A model generated the notes under the pieces. That model did not search any database, was not told the DNA's origin, and worked only from the letters and a program-made list of their open reading frames with translations. 64,000 nt of DNA from NCBI RefSeq assembly GCF_003172875.1, contig NZ_QGKM01000030.1, forward strand, positions 1 to 64,000, read 5' to 3'. Shown here piece by piece: positions 1 to 9,845 of this stretch. The stretch's first letter is position 1; every line of letters begins with the position of its first letter. Source of the stretch: Leucothrix pacifica. GTDB taxonomy: Bacteria > Pseudomonadota > Gammaproteobacteria > Thiotrichales > Thiotrichaceae. The position numbers were made by a program, and so were the translations under genes.

Positions 1-2018
1 CTAAATTGTCGTGTACAGAGCGCGCGCATTCCAAACGGTTTCATCCCATAAGCTTCACCTGCCTGACTAAGGCTTTTGTATAAACTCACAACCTGACTAC
101 TGTTGACGTAAATTTCATAACCTAAGTCACCGGTGTAACTGACTCGCTGGATAATGGCATCACATAAACCGACTTCGCCTTGTTTTACATCCAGAAAACG
201 AAAGGCGTCATTGGATACATCAAGGTTGGTCACTTGAGCCAGCACATCACGCGCTTTTGGTCCGGCGATTTGTAAGCCGATGCGTTGATCTGAGATGTTT
301 TTAATGGTGACACCAGTCTCAGGTAAATGTTTTTCAAACCAACGTAAATGATAGGCCTGCGCCCCATAAGAGGAGGTAAGTTGATAATGGTTTTCGGCTA
401 AGCGGGAAATGGTGAAGTCGCCAATAATACGGCCTTTGGAGCTTAACATGGGGGATAAGGTTAAACGCCCGATAGCTGGAATGCGTCCTGCCATAATGAC
501 ATCTAACCACTCTGTTGCCTTGTTACCTGTGAGTTCAAATTTCCCAAAATTGTGAACTTCATTGATGCCGACTGCTTCTCGAACTGCCCGGCACTCTTCG
601 CCAACCGCTTCGAAAGCATTGGATCGATTAAAGCTGGGTGTTTCAAATCGTGGTTCACCGGCTTTTGCAAAATAATTGACATGCTCCATGCCAAAGCCTT
701 GGCCAAATACTGCACCTTGTGCATCCCAAATTTCATAAAGGGGAGTCGTGTGCAGTGGCCGACCTGCCGGTAATTCTTCATTGGGATAGGAGACGGAAAA
801 GCGTTTTTGATAATTCTCGATGACCTTGGTACGAGTATACGCACGGGTACTAAAATTACCGAAACGTGCCACATCCATGGCAAACACATCTCTGGAAGGC
901 TCGCCTTCAACCATCCACTCAGCAAGTGTGAGGCCAACACCACCACCCTGACTGAATCCCGCCATTACGGCACAGGCTGACCAGAAATTGCTTAAACCGG
1001 GTACAGGGCCAACCAGCGGATTACCATCAGGTGCGAAAGTGAAGGGGCCATTGATAATGGTTTTAAGGCCAGCTTCGGCTAGCACCGGAAAGCGATCATA
1101 TGCAATCGCGAGTGAGTCACCAATACGGTCTAAATTATTTTCTAGCAGCTCATGACCAAAATCCCATGAAGTTTTTCCGGTGGCCCAGGGGGTGCAGTTT
1201 TGTTCATAAAAGCCAATTACCAGACCGCGACCTTCCTGCCGTAAATAGCTTTCGCCAGCTGGATCCATCACATGTGGTAGCTCACAGTGATGGTTATAAA
1301 CTTCCGGAATGTCATCAGTGACCAAATACTGGTGCTCCATCGGGTGCAGCGGTAGTTCAATCCCGACCATATGCCCGACTTCACGCGCCCATAAGCCAGC
1401 TGCATTGACGACATGTTCTGCGACGACTGTTCCCTTGTTGGTAACGACATCCCAGCCACCGTCGCTACGCTGATTAAGTTCGTTAACATGGGTATGCAGA
1501 TAAATTTCAGCACCTTGTATCTTTGCGGCATTGGCATAGGCATGAGTAGTACCGGAGGGATCTAAGTGGCCGTCCAATGGGTCATAGAGTGCACCAATGA
1601 CACCGTCGGTATTGGTGATGGGTGAGATTTCACGAATTTCATCAGGGCCGACGATACTAGTATTCAGTCCCATATACTGATGCTTAGCTCGTTCAGCTTT
1701 CAGGTAGTCCATGCGCTCTTTGGTGGTCGCCAGAGTGAGCCCTCCGACGTGGTGCAGTCCGCAGGATTGACCGGAAACTTGCTCCAATTCTTTATACAGC
1801 TCGATCGTGTAACCTTGCAATGCCGACATATTGGTGTCGCCATTGAGCGTATGGAACCCACCGGCTGCGTGCCATGTGGAGCCGGAGGTTAGCTCTGAGC
1901 GTTCAATCAACACTACATCTTTCCAGCCCAGCTTGGTGAGATGATACAACACACTCGCACCGACCACGCCGCCGCCAATAACTGCTACCTGTACATGTGA
2001 TTTCACGCGCTTCTCCAT
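1..2018 (-). CDS. FAD-dependent dimethylglycine/sarcosine dehydrogenase-like protein with GcvT region (3' end outside window)
   Basis: The frame opens at an ATG at 2018 and stays open to the left edge, so about 672 residues are visible and the C-terminus is missing. The N-terminus has a Rossmann FAD motif GGGVVG (residues 15-20) followed by an ERSELTSGSTWHAAGG segment, typical of the dimethylglycine/sarcosine dehydrogenase family. The last visible residues read GEAYGMKPFGMRAL, which matches the folate-binding GcvT half of those enzymes. Such proteins oxidatively demethylate N-methylated glycines and pass the one-carbon unit to tetrahydrofolate. It lies 64 bp downstream of the truncated mttB on the same strand, which suggests a former methylamine/betaine catabolic operon. 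The exact substrate cannot be read from sequence. Loss of the promoter side of mttB may have reduced its expression. Confidence 0.85.
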   Translation of the reverse strand, partial: MEKRVKSHVQVAVIGGGVVGASVLYHLTKLGWKDVVLIERSELTSGSTWHAAGGFHTLNGDTNMSALQGYTIELYKELEQVSGQSCGLHHVGGLTLATTKERMDYLKAERAKHQYMGLNTSIVGPDEIREISPITNTDGVIGALYDPLDGHLDPSGTTHAYANAAKIQGAEIYLHTHVNELNQRSDGGWDVVTNKGTVVAEHVVNAAGLWAREVGHMVGIELPLHPMEHQYLVTDDIPEVYNHHCELPHVMDPAGESYLRQEGRGLVIGFYEQNCTPWATGKTSWDFGHELLENNLDRIGDSLAIAYDRFPVLAEAGLKTIINGPFTFAPDGNPLVGPVPGLSNFWSACAVMAGFSQGGGVGLTLAEWMVEGEPSRDVFAMDVARFGNFSTRAYTRTKVIENYQKRFSVSYPNEELPAGRPLHTTPLYEIWDAQGAVFGQGFGMEHVNYFAKAGEPRFETPSFNRSNAFEAVGEECRAVREAVGINEVHNFGKFELTGNKATEWLDVIMAGRIPAIGRLTLSPMLSSKGRIIGDFTISRLAENHYQLTSSYGAQAYHLRWFEKHLPETGVTIKNISDQRIGLQIAGPKARDVLAQVTNLDVSNDAFRFLDVKQGEVGLCDAIIQRVSYTGDLGYEIYVNSSQVVSLYKSLSQAGEAYGMKPFGMRALCTRQF

Positions 2019-2082
2019 TCGGTTTGACCCAGAAGTCTAATGTTACTCCTGAAGGTATTGTGAAAACGGCAATTAGTGCCGG

Positions 2083-3062
2083 TCAAAAATCAGTGGCGAC
2101 ACCACCTTCTTCCTTTCGTTTCGCAACAAAGCTTGCGAGTTCCTCTGTTATTGCCTCATCAAGAGGTGGTTTCTCATACTCCGCCAACACTTGTTTGTAC
2201 GTTTGATTGGCTTTTTGTAACGCGGTTGGGCTGCCGGCTTCTTGCCAGCTTTCAAAGTTGCGCCAATCTGAAATCAGTGGTGAATAGAATGCATTTTTGT
2301 AGCGAGACATGGTGTGTTCAGTACCAAAAAAATGACCGCCCGGCCCAACATCTTTGACCGCATCCAAGGCTAACGAGGCTTCAGTTATGTCGATACCTTC
2401 TAAATACGCCGCCATCATTTGCAGTAGGTCAGCATCTAATATGAATTTCTCAAAAGAGGCGCTAAGGCCGCCTTCCATCCAACCCGCACCGTGCATAATA
2501 AAATTACTCCCTCCACTGATGGCACCCCACAATGCCATGGTGGATTCATAACCTGACTGGGCATCCATCGAGTTGGCGGCATTCACATTAGACGAGCGAA
2601 AAGGTAGTCCATAACGACGTGCTAATTGCCCGCTAATTTGTGCAGCACGAATATATTCCGGAGTACCAAACGCTGGCGCACCGGATTTCATATCCACATT
2701 GGAGGTAAAGCCTCCGTACACTGCCGGTGCGCCTGAGCGAACCATCTGCGTAAATGCAATACCTGCTAAAGCCTCAGCATTTTGCTGCGCCAGTGCGCCC
2801 GCGATAGTGACGGGTGCCATCGCTCCGGCCAAGGTAAATGGTGTTAGTACCACCGCTTGATTGCGCCGTGACATCTCAATAATCCCTTGCAACATCGGTT
2901 CATCGAGGCGTAGTGGCGAGCTACTGTTAATGATGGTAAATAGACTGGGTTCCTGCTCTAGTTGTTCGTGACTGATACCCCTGGCAATGCGTGCCATTTC
3001 GATGGCATCTTCATTACGCTGTTTACCTAGTGAGTAAGCATGGAAGGGTTTGTCGGTATGAG
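2083..3062 (-). pseudogene. 5'-truncated MttB-family (trimethylamine methyltransferase-like) gene
   Basis: About 325 C-terminal residues of a non-pyrrolysine MttB-superfamily corrinoid methyltransferase remain. Coding sense continues upstream of the ATG at 2997 (DKPFHAYSLGKQRNEDAIE, then MARIARGIS) until it hits the IS inverted repeat at 3063. The family is normally a little over 500 residues, so roughly 190 N-terminal residues have been lost. Conserved segments remain (SGAPAVYGGFTSNVDMKSGAP, GPGGHFFGTEHT). No in-frame amber codon occurs in the remaining part, so it is not a Pyl-containing enzyme over that length. It is probably non-functional. Confidence 0.85.
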
Positions 3063-4183
3063 TAACTGATGTTACGCAGTAAGTGGTATTTCGTATAAAA
3101 TATCAACGCATGACTAAACCTGATATTTTTGATTTATACACAGACTACCTAATTACGTCATTCAGCTATACCACGGCCACCGGACTCTCAGAGCTGGTTG
3201 ATGGTGCAGTGAACCATGACCAGATTACGCGCTTTCTATCTCAGCAAGACTTCACGTCAAAGGAACTCTGGAAAGTCATTAAACGAACCGCTCGTGAGAT
3301 CGAAGCAGATGATGGCGTACTGATTTTCGATGACACCATACAGGCAAAACCTCACAGTAAAGAAAACGAACTGATCTGTTGGCATTTCGATCACACGGTC
3401 AATCGCTCAGTGAAAGGGATTAACCTTCTGAACTGCTTGTATTATGCCAACGAGACAAGCTTGCCTGTGGCCTTTGAGTTGGTTAAAAAGCCTATCCGGT
3501 TTTGTGATGTGAAGACTCAACGTGAGAAACGCATGAGCGAGGTGACTAAAAATGAGCAGCTACGAGGGATGCTTAAAGTCTGTTGTCAAAACCAGCTGAA
3601 ATGGCGCTATGCCTTGGCAGACAGCTGGTTTTCATCCGCTGACAACATGAAGTACATCCATCAAACGCTACAGAAATACTTCATTTTTGCCTTGAAAAGT
3701 AATCGCTTGGTCGCCTTAACCTCTGAAGACAAGGCAAAGGGTCGTTTCACCCGGATTGACTCGATTGAATGGCCAGAAGGTCCCGTACAAGGTTGGGTGA
3801 AAGGATTAACGTTTCCTGTCTTATTTCACCGACAGATTTTTACAAACAAAGATGGCAGTACGGGCACACTTTATCTGATCAGCAATGAGTTAAGCGCCAC
3901 TAAAACAACCCTTGAAACGATCTACCAAAAACGGTGGAAAGTGGAAGTCTTTCACAAGAGCATTAAGTCCAACACGGGTATGGCAAAGTCTCCTGCCAAG
4001 ACAGTCAGAACCCAGAGTAATCACATTTTTATGTCGCTGTATGCGACGGCCAGATTAGAAGGACTCAGCATGAAACAAGGACTGAATAAGTTCGCCATGA
4101 AAACACGACTTTATACAAAAGCGCTGCAGCAAGCCTTTAAAGAATTAAAGGCCTTAAGAGTTTCTACTGCGTAACATCAGTTA
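3063..4183 (+). mobile_element. IS element of the IS4/IS701 superfamily (about 1.1 kb)
   Basis: Perfect inverted repeats (core ACTGATGTTACGCAGTA, 19 bp if the flanking TA is counted) lie at 3063-3081 and 4165-4183 around one transposase gene. The only flanking duplication I can see is TA, which is palindromic and so uninformative. Left and right flanks are the 5'-truncated ends of two different genes, so the element is associated with a deletion or with recombination between two copies. Confidence 0.88.
3110..4174 (+). CDS. Transposase (DDE, Y-R-E-K type, IS4/IS701 superfamily)
   Basis: The 354-residue protein (ATG at 3110; an upstream in-frame GTG at 3083 would add nine residues) shows the three acidic positions of an RNase H-fold transposase. 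They are VLIFDDTIQAKP, ALADSWFSSADNM and the Y(2)R(3)E(6)K signature YQKRWKVEVFHKSIK. It catalyses cut-and-paste movement of the surrounding element. Its stop codon lies inside the right inverted repeat. The reading frame is intact, so the copy could be active. Confidence 0.88.
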   Translation: MTKPDIFDLYTDYLITSFSYTTATGLSELVDGAVNHDQITRFLSQQDFTSKELWKVIKRTAREIEADDGVLIFDDTIQAKPHSKENELICWHFDHTVNRSVKGINLLNCLYYANETSLPVAFELVKKPIRFCDVKTQREKRMSEVTKNEQLRGMLKVCCQNQLKWRYALADSWFSSADNMKYIHQTLQKYFIFALKSNRLVALTSEDKAKGRFTRIDSIEWPEGPVQGWVKGLTFPVLFHRQIFTNKDGSTGTLYLISNELSATKTTLETIYQKRWKVEVFHKSIKSNTGMAKSPAKTVRTQSNHIFMSLYATARLEGLSMKQGLNKFAMKTRLYTKALQQAFKELKALRVSTA

Positions 4184-4975
4184 TTGATAAAGCTGGCATC
4201 ATATCAACTAGCACTGGGGCAAATCATGATGGCGCTCGGTGTTGGGTGCTCTCTCGTTTATCTGTTGATGTTGAAACAAGCAGGTCAGAAAGTGGTGGTT
4301 CGCAGCTTCTTTCTGCGATCAGTCCTGATACGTAATGCCGGTGAGATTATTGCTGCATGCAGCATGTTTGTCGCATTAGCCTTGTCGTCGTTTTCTACCG
4401 TCACAGCCATAATTCAAACATTACCCTTATTGCTCACGCTGTCAGCCGTGTTGTTTCTGGGAGAGCAGGTAGGTATTCATCGCATCGTTGCATTGGTCAT
4501 TGGTTTCATCGGTGTGCTTATCGTGATTCGACCCGGAATGAGTGGTTTTGACCAGTATTCATTAATGGCGCTGCTTGCTGTGGTTGGTATGGCCATGCGT
4601 GATATTGGTGCCAGACTCACCGATTCATCCGTCTCTAGTTTGTTATTGTCATTCTTTTCCGCAATCACTTTAGCAGTGACCGGAGCAATCATGTGGCTGG
4701 TGACAGGAGGTGGCCAGATTCCTGATTTTACGACTGCATTGTATTTAATCGGTTTGGTTATCGCAGCCGCGTCGGGGTTAATGATGGTGACGCAATCTGT
4801 GCGAATCGCTGAAATATCAGTCGTTGCACCGTTTCGCTATGTGCGAATTATCTACGGTATTGGGCTAGGAATAGTAGTGCTGGGTGAGGTGGTTGATCGC
4901 TATACGATAATCGGGTCGCTGATCACTGTTTCTGCGGGATTGTATATTTGGATGCGGGAGAATAAGCGCGCTTAG
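4184..4975 (+). pseudogene. 5'-truncated EamA/DMT-family transporter
   Basis: The open frame begins exactly at the IS boundary with IKLASYQLALGQIM. In EamA transporters this corresponds to the region just after the first membrane helix, so about 25-35 N-terminal residues, the start codon and the promoter are missing. The remaining 263 residues hold about nine hydrophobic helices and the usual EamA landmarks (TAIIQTLPLLLTLSAVLFLGEQVG, then GFIGVLIVIRPG). A TTG at 4184 is the only start at the junction. It may be expressed from the IS, but loss of the first helix makes function doubtful. Confidence 0.72.
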
Positions 4976-5107
4976 TTGTGGATAATGACATAGAGCAGGC
5001 CTCTGGTGTTACTGTCGCTGAGCTTCTTATTGTCTAACTCTAGGAACGATAAGAAAGCGCAGCCTGTGTGAGTAAAGTAAACCGGAGACCGTATTAAAAC
5101 TGAGGGG

Positions 5108-5683
5108 TTACTTAGAATCAGCCTTACCCAAAAACTTCTTCTCTTCCACATGGATACGAATCGTATCGCCAGTAGACACATGCTCAGGAACAGACACCGT
5201 CAGCCCCGTCGTCAAAATAGCTGGCTTAGTGCGTGACGTTGCAGAACCACCCTTAATCGATGGATCCGTCTCAACAATTTCCAACTCAACATTGGTCGGT
5301 AAATCCAGCGCAACCGGCATGTCATCAACAATAATCACCTGAATACCTTCAGTACTTTCAGTGATAAACAGCAGATCATCTTCAATCGTTGATTTTGCCA
5401 GATTATAAGGCGTGTAATCTTCGGTGTTCATAAACACATACTCATCGCCGTCGATGTACGAAAACATCACCGGTACACGCGTCAGGTCAGCCAATTCCAA
5501 CATATCAGAGTCTTTAAACGTCTCGTCGATTTTGCTGTTAGTCACCACGTCGTACATGCGCATGCGGTAGAGGCTTCCACCAGAGCGGCCCTGAGGTACG
5601 GAGCGTTCGATATCTCTGACGATGTAAGTTTGGCCGTTGTAGTTCAGCGCGGTATTTTTCTTGATTTCACTAGCCTTTGGCAT
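5108..5683 (-). CDS. efpL: Elongation factor P-like protein EfpL (YeiP)
   Basis: The 191-residue protein has the three-domain EF-P architecture (KOW-like N-domain, OB domain, C-terminal OB domain with [22 protein letters not shown]). It matches the YeiP/EfpL branch rather than canonical EF-P: it starts [20 protein letters not shown], and the tip of the modified loop carries Arg33 (SVPQGRSGG) in place of the modifiable lysine. EfpL relieves ribosome stalling at proline and other difficult motifs. It is monocistronic, with an ATG at 5683 preceded by a GGATCAAGAC-type leader. Confidence 0.93.
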   Translation of the reverse strand: MPKASEIKKNTALNYNGQTYIVRDIERSVPQGRSGGSLYRMRMYDVVTNSKIDETFKDSDMLELADLTRVPVMFSYIDGDEYVFMNTEDYTPYNLAKSTIEDDLLFITESTEGIQVIIVDDMPVALDLPTNVELEIVETDPSIKGGSATSRTKPAILTTGLTVSVPEHVSTGDTIRIHVEEKKFLGKADSK

Positions 5684-5778
5684 GTCTTGATCCTGAAATG
5701 TATTGCTTATTAGTGTCGCTATTGTAGCCGATGCGAGATAGCTGGGATAGCTGGATTTATTTGCCTAAATAGCCCTGT

Positions 5779-6408
5779 TCAGGCCGTCAAAATATCGGAT
5801 AACTCAGACATGTGCAGGATGGATTGATAGCCCGCCTTGGACTCCCGCTGCATTTTTTTAGGGGTGTAATGAAACACTTGAATACCGGCTGCCAACGCCG
5901 CTTCAACGCCAGTAGGACTGTCCTCAATGATGGCGCATTGCTCGGGTTTGAAGCCCATTTTATCCGCCGCATGCAGAAATAAATCCGGCTTTGGTTTCCA
6001 TGCAGCAATGTCATAAGCACTAAAAACATTTCCATCAAAATGCTCAGTCAGCGAGACGACTTCTAAGGCATGCGCCAGCTTACGCTGAGGGGCGTTTGAG
6101 GCAACACACTTACGTTGTGCTAAGGATGGTAATAACTCTGGAATACCCGGAATCGGCTTAAGCCCACGCTCGAATAAGCCACGAATGTGCTCCCGAAATG
6201 TGTCTTCAAAATCCTCTGGTAAGCTGAGTTTGTAACGTGCTTCGATGTCGCTCACCACTGCTGCGAGCTGCATACCTTCATAACGTTTAATCAGTGACGC
6301 TTGAGACTCCGTTATTTCAGGAAGCAGTTCGGCATAAGCCTGAAAGTTTAATATTTCGCTGTCTACCAGCGTTCCGTCAAGATCGAAAATGACGCATTCC
6401 CATCGCAT
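5779..6408 (-). CDS. HAD-superfamily (IA) phosphatase, YieH/beta-phosphoglucomutase-like
   Basis: The 209-residue protein has HAD motif I FDLDGTLVDSE (residues 8-18), motif II VASNAP, the conserved lysine in AAWKPKPDLF and motif III IIEDSPTGVEAA. A helical cap sits between motifs I and II, as in subfamily IA. The layout and the FSAYDIAAWKPKPDLFLHAA stretch resemble E. coli YieH, a 6-phosphogluconate phosphatase, but the substrate cannot be fixed. Its neighbour efpL is on the same strand, with a 95-bp gap between the two genes. Confidence 0.88.
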   Translation of the reverse strand: MRWECVIFDLDGTLVDSEILNFQAYAELLPEITESQASLIKRYEGMQLAAVVSDIEARYKLSLPEDFEDTFREHIRGLFERGLKPIPGIPELLPSLAQRKCVASNAPQRKLAHALEVVSLTEHFDGNVFSAYDIAAWKPKPDLFLHAADKMGFKPEQCAIIEDSPTGVEAALAAGIQVFHYTPKKMQRESKAGYQSILHMSELSDILTA

Positions 6409-6650
6409 AGTGTGTTCCTGAGTGTGTTATCCGGCTTTTTAAAACATAGCCACATGGTATTTACAAATTATTGTAACTCTAAGCGTCTAGCATACTATGA
6501 TCATATTAAGGATGTGTGTTGATTACAGGTCATTGCACTTACGGTTTAATAAGACAGCCTTATCCGCTTGTCTCTGAACGCGTCAGTGTTACACTGATTC
6601 ATAGAAAAAAAGCCTGTTTCTCGACTCGTTGTAAAATAAATGGAAGAATT

Positions 6651-7511
6651 ATGAGCAGAAAAAATATTCGTTTGCTTCTCGCCTTTACCCTCACTCTACT
6701 CGGTGGCAGTGTGCTTACCGGTTGTTCAATTAACCCTGCTGAACAAATCAATAACTCGCTGACAGAAAATCATTACACTGTGCGTAGCCTGAGTTATGGG
6801 AAATTACCGCGTCAACAAATGGATATTTATCGTCCACGGATTGATCAGGGTAAACCGCCAGTGGTGTTTGTTTACGGTGGTGCGTGGCGTTCGGGCACCA
6901 AAACAGATTTTAAATTCATAGGTCATGCACTGACGCAACTCGGTCATGCGGTGATTATTCCGGATTATCAGTTGTACCCACAGGTGAAATTCCCGGTGTT
7001 TATTGAAGATGTGGCCAAAGCGATCAAGGAGACCGAACTGCGCTCAGATACTTTGCTGGGACGCCCCTTGGATGAGTTTGTACTGATGGGGCATTCTGCC
7101 GGTGCGCATTCCGCTGCGATGCTATTTACCGACCGTAGTTATCTCAATAAGCAACGCGTCAAGGGACGCCCGGTGGGATTTATTGGTTTGGCAGGTCCCT
7201 ACGACCTAACGTTGGAATACCCCGAAATCGTTGGTGTATTTGATGGCGCAGGCAAGCGTTCACAACCCATAGATTATATTACCCCGGGCTTACCGCCTGT
7301 GTTACTGTTGCAGGGAGCTGATGATAAGCGTGTGTTACCTTATCATTCGCGGACATTCTCAGAGGCGTTAGCACTAAGTGGTGCGGATGTTCGTACTCGT
7401 TTTTACCCCAAAACGAATCACATCATGATCATAGGATCAATTGCTCAACCGCTGCGACATATCAACAAAGTGTATGACGATATCGCAGAGTTTTTGGCAA
7501 ACCTACCTTAA
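6651..7511 (+). CDS. Lipoprotein alpha/beta-hydrolase (esterase/lipase-like)
   Basis: I chose the ATG at 6651 because it follows a GGAAG ribosome site and gives a lipoprotein signal, MSRKNIRLLLAFTLTLLGG then the lipobox LTGC. The mature part is a carboxylesterase-type alpha/beta-hydrolase: oxyanion motif VYGGAW, nucleophile elbow GHSAGAHSA, acid in GADDKRVLPY and a candidate histidine in KTNHIM. It is probably a membrane-anchored periplasmic hydrolase. A clear paralogue of the same length lies at 57871-58731. The substrate is unknown. Confidence 0.82.
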   Translation: MSRKNIRLLLAFTLTLLGGSVLTGCSINPAEQINNSLTENHYTVRSLSYGKLPRQQMDIYRPRIDQGKPPVVFVYGGAWRSGTKTDFKFIGHALTQLGHAVIIPDYQLYPQVKFPVFIEDVAKAIKETELRSDTLLGRPLDEFVLMGHSAGAHSAAMLFTDRSYLNKQRVKGRPVGFIGLAGPYDLTLEYPEIVGVFDGAGKRSQPIDYITPGLPPVLLLQGADDKRVLPYHSRTFSEALALSGADVRTRFYPKTNHIMIIGSIAQPLRHINKVYDDIAEFLANLP

Positions 7512-7599
7512 TCAATGGTCTTGGTGTATGTCATAGTGCTGTCATAGGGAGCGATTAAAATCGCGCGACAAAGAATAATCTACTAGGAAGGAACTTGCT

Positions 7600-9567
7600 G
7601 TGAAAATGATGAAACCGTTAAGTAAAGCAATTGCTTTATCACTTTTGCTGGCTTCAGGCGCTAGCTTTGCGGATAGTACAGCTGGCAATGCTCAGCTCAA
7701 ATTGCGTTTGATGGAAACAACAGACATCCACATGAATCTGTTGAATTACAATTACTTCAAAGGTAAGACGGACGAGAAGATTGGTTTGTCAAAGGCAGCG
7801 ACTCTGATTAAAGCAGCGCGCGCAGAAGTGGACAACAGTCTGTTGATTGATAATGGCGATCTGCTACAAGGTAGCCCGATGGGGGACTACATGGCACGCG
7901 CTGGCATCGAAGCTGGCAAAATTCATCCCGCTTATAAAATGATGAATACGCTGGACTATGTGGTTGGTAATATTGGTAATCACGAATTCAACTTTGGTTT
8001 GGACTTCCTGCATCAATCACTAAAGGGCGCTAACTTCCCTTATGTGAGCGCCAATGTGTTTATTGATGATGGCGATAATGATCCAACTAACGATAAACCT
8101 GCTTACCAGCCTTATATTATTGTTGATAAGAACCTGAAAGATGCGGATGGTAAAGAGCATGCCATTAAGGTGGGTTTTATCGGTTTTGTACCGCCTCAAA
8201 TCATGAACTGGGACAAGGCTAATCTGACAGGCAAAGTGATCAGTAAAGACATCATTGAGATGGCTAAGTTTTATGTGCCTAAAATGAAGGCAGCGGGCGC
8301 TGATCTGGTGGTTGCTATTCCTCACTCCGGACTACAGGTTTCCAGCCCTACAGCGATGCAGGAAAACGCTACTTATCACCTGTCTAAAGTTGAGGGTATC
8401 GACGCGATTCTGTTTGGTCACGCACACAACAATTTCCCCGGTGGAAAGGCATACAATGGCTTTGAAGATCAGGGGGTTGATAATGTAAAAGGCAGTATCA
8501 ACGGGATTCCCGCGGTGATGCCAGGCTTCTGGGCCAACCATATTGGTCTGATTGATTTAGACCTGGCACTCGAAGACGGCGAGTGGTCGGTTAAAGGTTT
8601 CAACACTGAGCTGCGTTCAGTAAAAGAGGTCGCAGCCGATGAAGCAGTGGCCGCAACCGTAAAAGAAGAACACGACGCCACCGATAAGTGGGTGAGTGAG
8701 CCATTTGCGAAAATCGCAGCACCGGTAAATAGCTTCTTCGCACTGGCGCAGGATGACCCTTCTATCCAGATCGTGAGCGATGCGCAGGTGTGGTATGGGG
8801 AGCGTTTGATTCAGGGTACCGAGTACGATGGTCTGGCTGTGTTGTCAGCGGCTGCACCGTTCCGTGCGGGTCGTCAGGGAGCCTCTGATTTTACCAATGT
8901 ACCTGCTGGTGATATCGCCTATCGCAATGTGGCGGATATGTATATCTACCCGAACACGCTGCAAATCCTCAAGCTAACGGGCGCACAGGTTCGTGAGTGG
9001 TTGGAAATGTCTGCCGGACAGTTTAATCAGATTGATGCGGACAGCACCGAAACTCAGCAGCTGATTAATACAGACTTCCCGAGCTATAACTTTGATGTTA
9101 TTGATGGTGTGACGTACAAGATCGATGTAACGGAGCCTGCGAAGTACAACAAAGGTGGCTCGGTCGCCAATGCAGACGCTAACCGCATTGTTGATTTGCA
9201 GTACAAGGGTGAAGCGATTGATGACGCCAAAGACTTCCTTGTGGTATCAAACAATTATCGCGCCTCAGGTGGCGGTAACTTCCCGGATGTGAATGGCGAT
9301 AACGTGGCGATTAAAGCGCCAAATGAAAACCGTCAGGTGGTTGCGGATTATATTGCTGAACAGGCTAAAGCTAACAAGGATGGTTTCGATCCTTCGGCTG
9401 ATGGCAACTGGAGCTTCAAGCCAATCAATGACAAAGTGATCGTAACATTACGTTCATCAGCCTCTGAAGATGCGGCCGAGTTTGCCAAGACATTGACGCA
9501 GCTGAGAAACACTGGTGAGAAAGACGCGGACGGATTCGCCATTTTCCAGATTGATTTATCGAAGTAA
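7600..9567 (+). CDS. cpdB: Periplasmic 2',3'-cyclic-nucleotide phosphodiesterase / 3'-nucleotidase
   Basis: The 655-residue precursor starts at GTG 7600, seven bases after AGGAAGGA. It has a Sec signal peptide cut near ASFA/DS (residue 24). The metallophosphoesterase domain shows DIH (42-44), NGDLLQG, GNIGNHEFNFG and GHAHNNFPG. The C-terminal 5'-nucleotidase domain carries the substrate-binding end (NNYRASGGGNFP). Length and order match CpdB, which hydrolyses 2',3'-cyclic nucleotides and 3'-nucleotides for phosphate and nucleoside scavenging. A terminator-like hairpin follows. Confidence 0.93.
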   Translation: MKMMKPLSKAIALSLLLASGASFADSTAGNAQLKLRLMETTDIHMNLLNYNYFKGKTDEKIGLSKAATLIKAARAEVDNSLLIDNGDLLQGSPMGDYMARAGIEAGKIHPAYKMMNTLDYVVGNIGNHEFNFGLDFLHQSLKGANFPYVSANVFIDDGDNDPTNDKPAYQPYIIVDKNLKDADGKEHAIKVGFIGFVPPQIMNWDKANLTGKVISKDIIEMAKFYVPKMKAAGADLVVAIPHSGLQVSSPTAMQENATYHLSKVEGIDAILFGHAHNNFPGGKAYNGFEDQGVDNVKGSINGIPAVMPGFWANHIGLIDLDLALEDGEWSVKGFNTELRSVKEVAADEAVAATVKEEHDATDKWVSEPFAKIAAPVNSFFALAQDDPSIQIVSDAQVWYGERLIQGTEYDGLAVLSAAAPFRAGRQGASDFTNVPAGDIAYRNVADMYIYPNTLQILKLTGAQVREWLEMSAGQFNQIDADSTETQQLINTDFPSYNFDVIDGVTYKIDVTEPAKYNKGGSVANADANRIVDLQYKGEAIDDAKDFLVVSNNYRASGGGNFPDVNGDNVAIKAPNENRQVVADYIAEQAKANKDGFDPSADGNWSFKPINDKVIVTLRSSASEDAAEFAKTLTQLRNTGEKDADGFAIFQIDLSK

Positions 9568-9623
9568 TTTATATCGGTAAATCGTACTGACAGCCCAGAA
9601 AGCTTTCTGACTGATTAGTGAAC

Positions 9624-9674
9624 AGAGCCGGCACGCTTTCATCGAATGTGATGGGGACTGTGTCGGCTCTTTTG
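9624..9674 (+). terminator. Rho-independent terminator after cpdB
   Basis: AGAGCCGGCA (9624-9633) pairs with TGTCGGCTCT (9661-9670) through one G-T wobble. The hairpin is followed by TTTTG. The loop is long (27 nt), so strength is uncertain. Confidence 0.6.
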
Positions 9675-9845
9675 TATTGTGAATAAGATAAGAACAAGTA
9701 ACTGAAGCCTTATAATCTGCGGGTCAGTTTAATCAGTTTGTACTCTCGTGAATGACATAATGAATCTGGAAACGGGGATTAGTTTTTTATAACCGAGGCA
9801 TCAAGATAGTGCGAAACTCATGGGAAAATCAAAAAGGAAAATAAT

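Noticed and set aside
503-946. 147-codon minus-strand open frame inside the dehydrogenase gene
   Set aside because: It overlaps the well-supported dehydrogenase frame on the same strand in another phase, and its translation has no family pattern.
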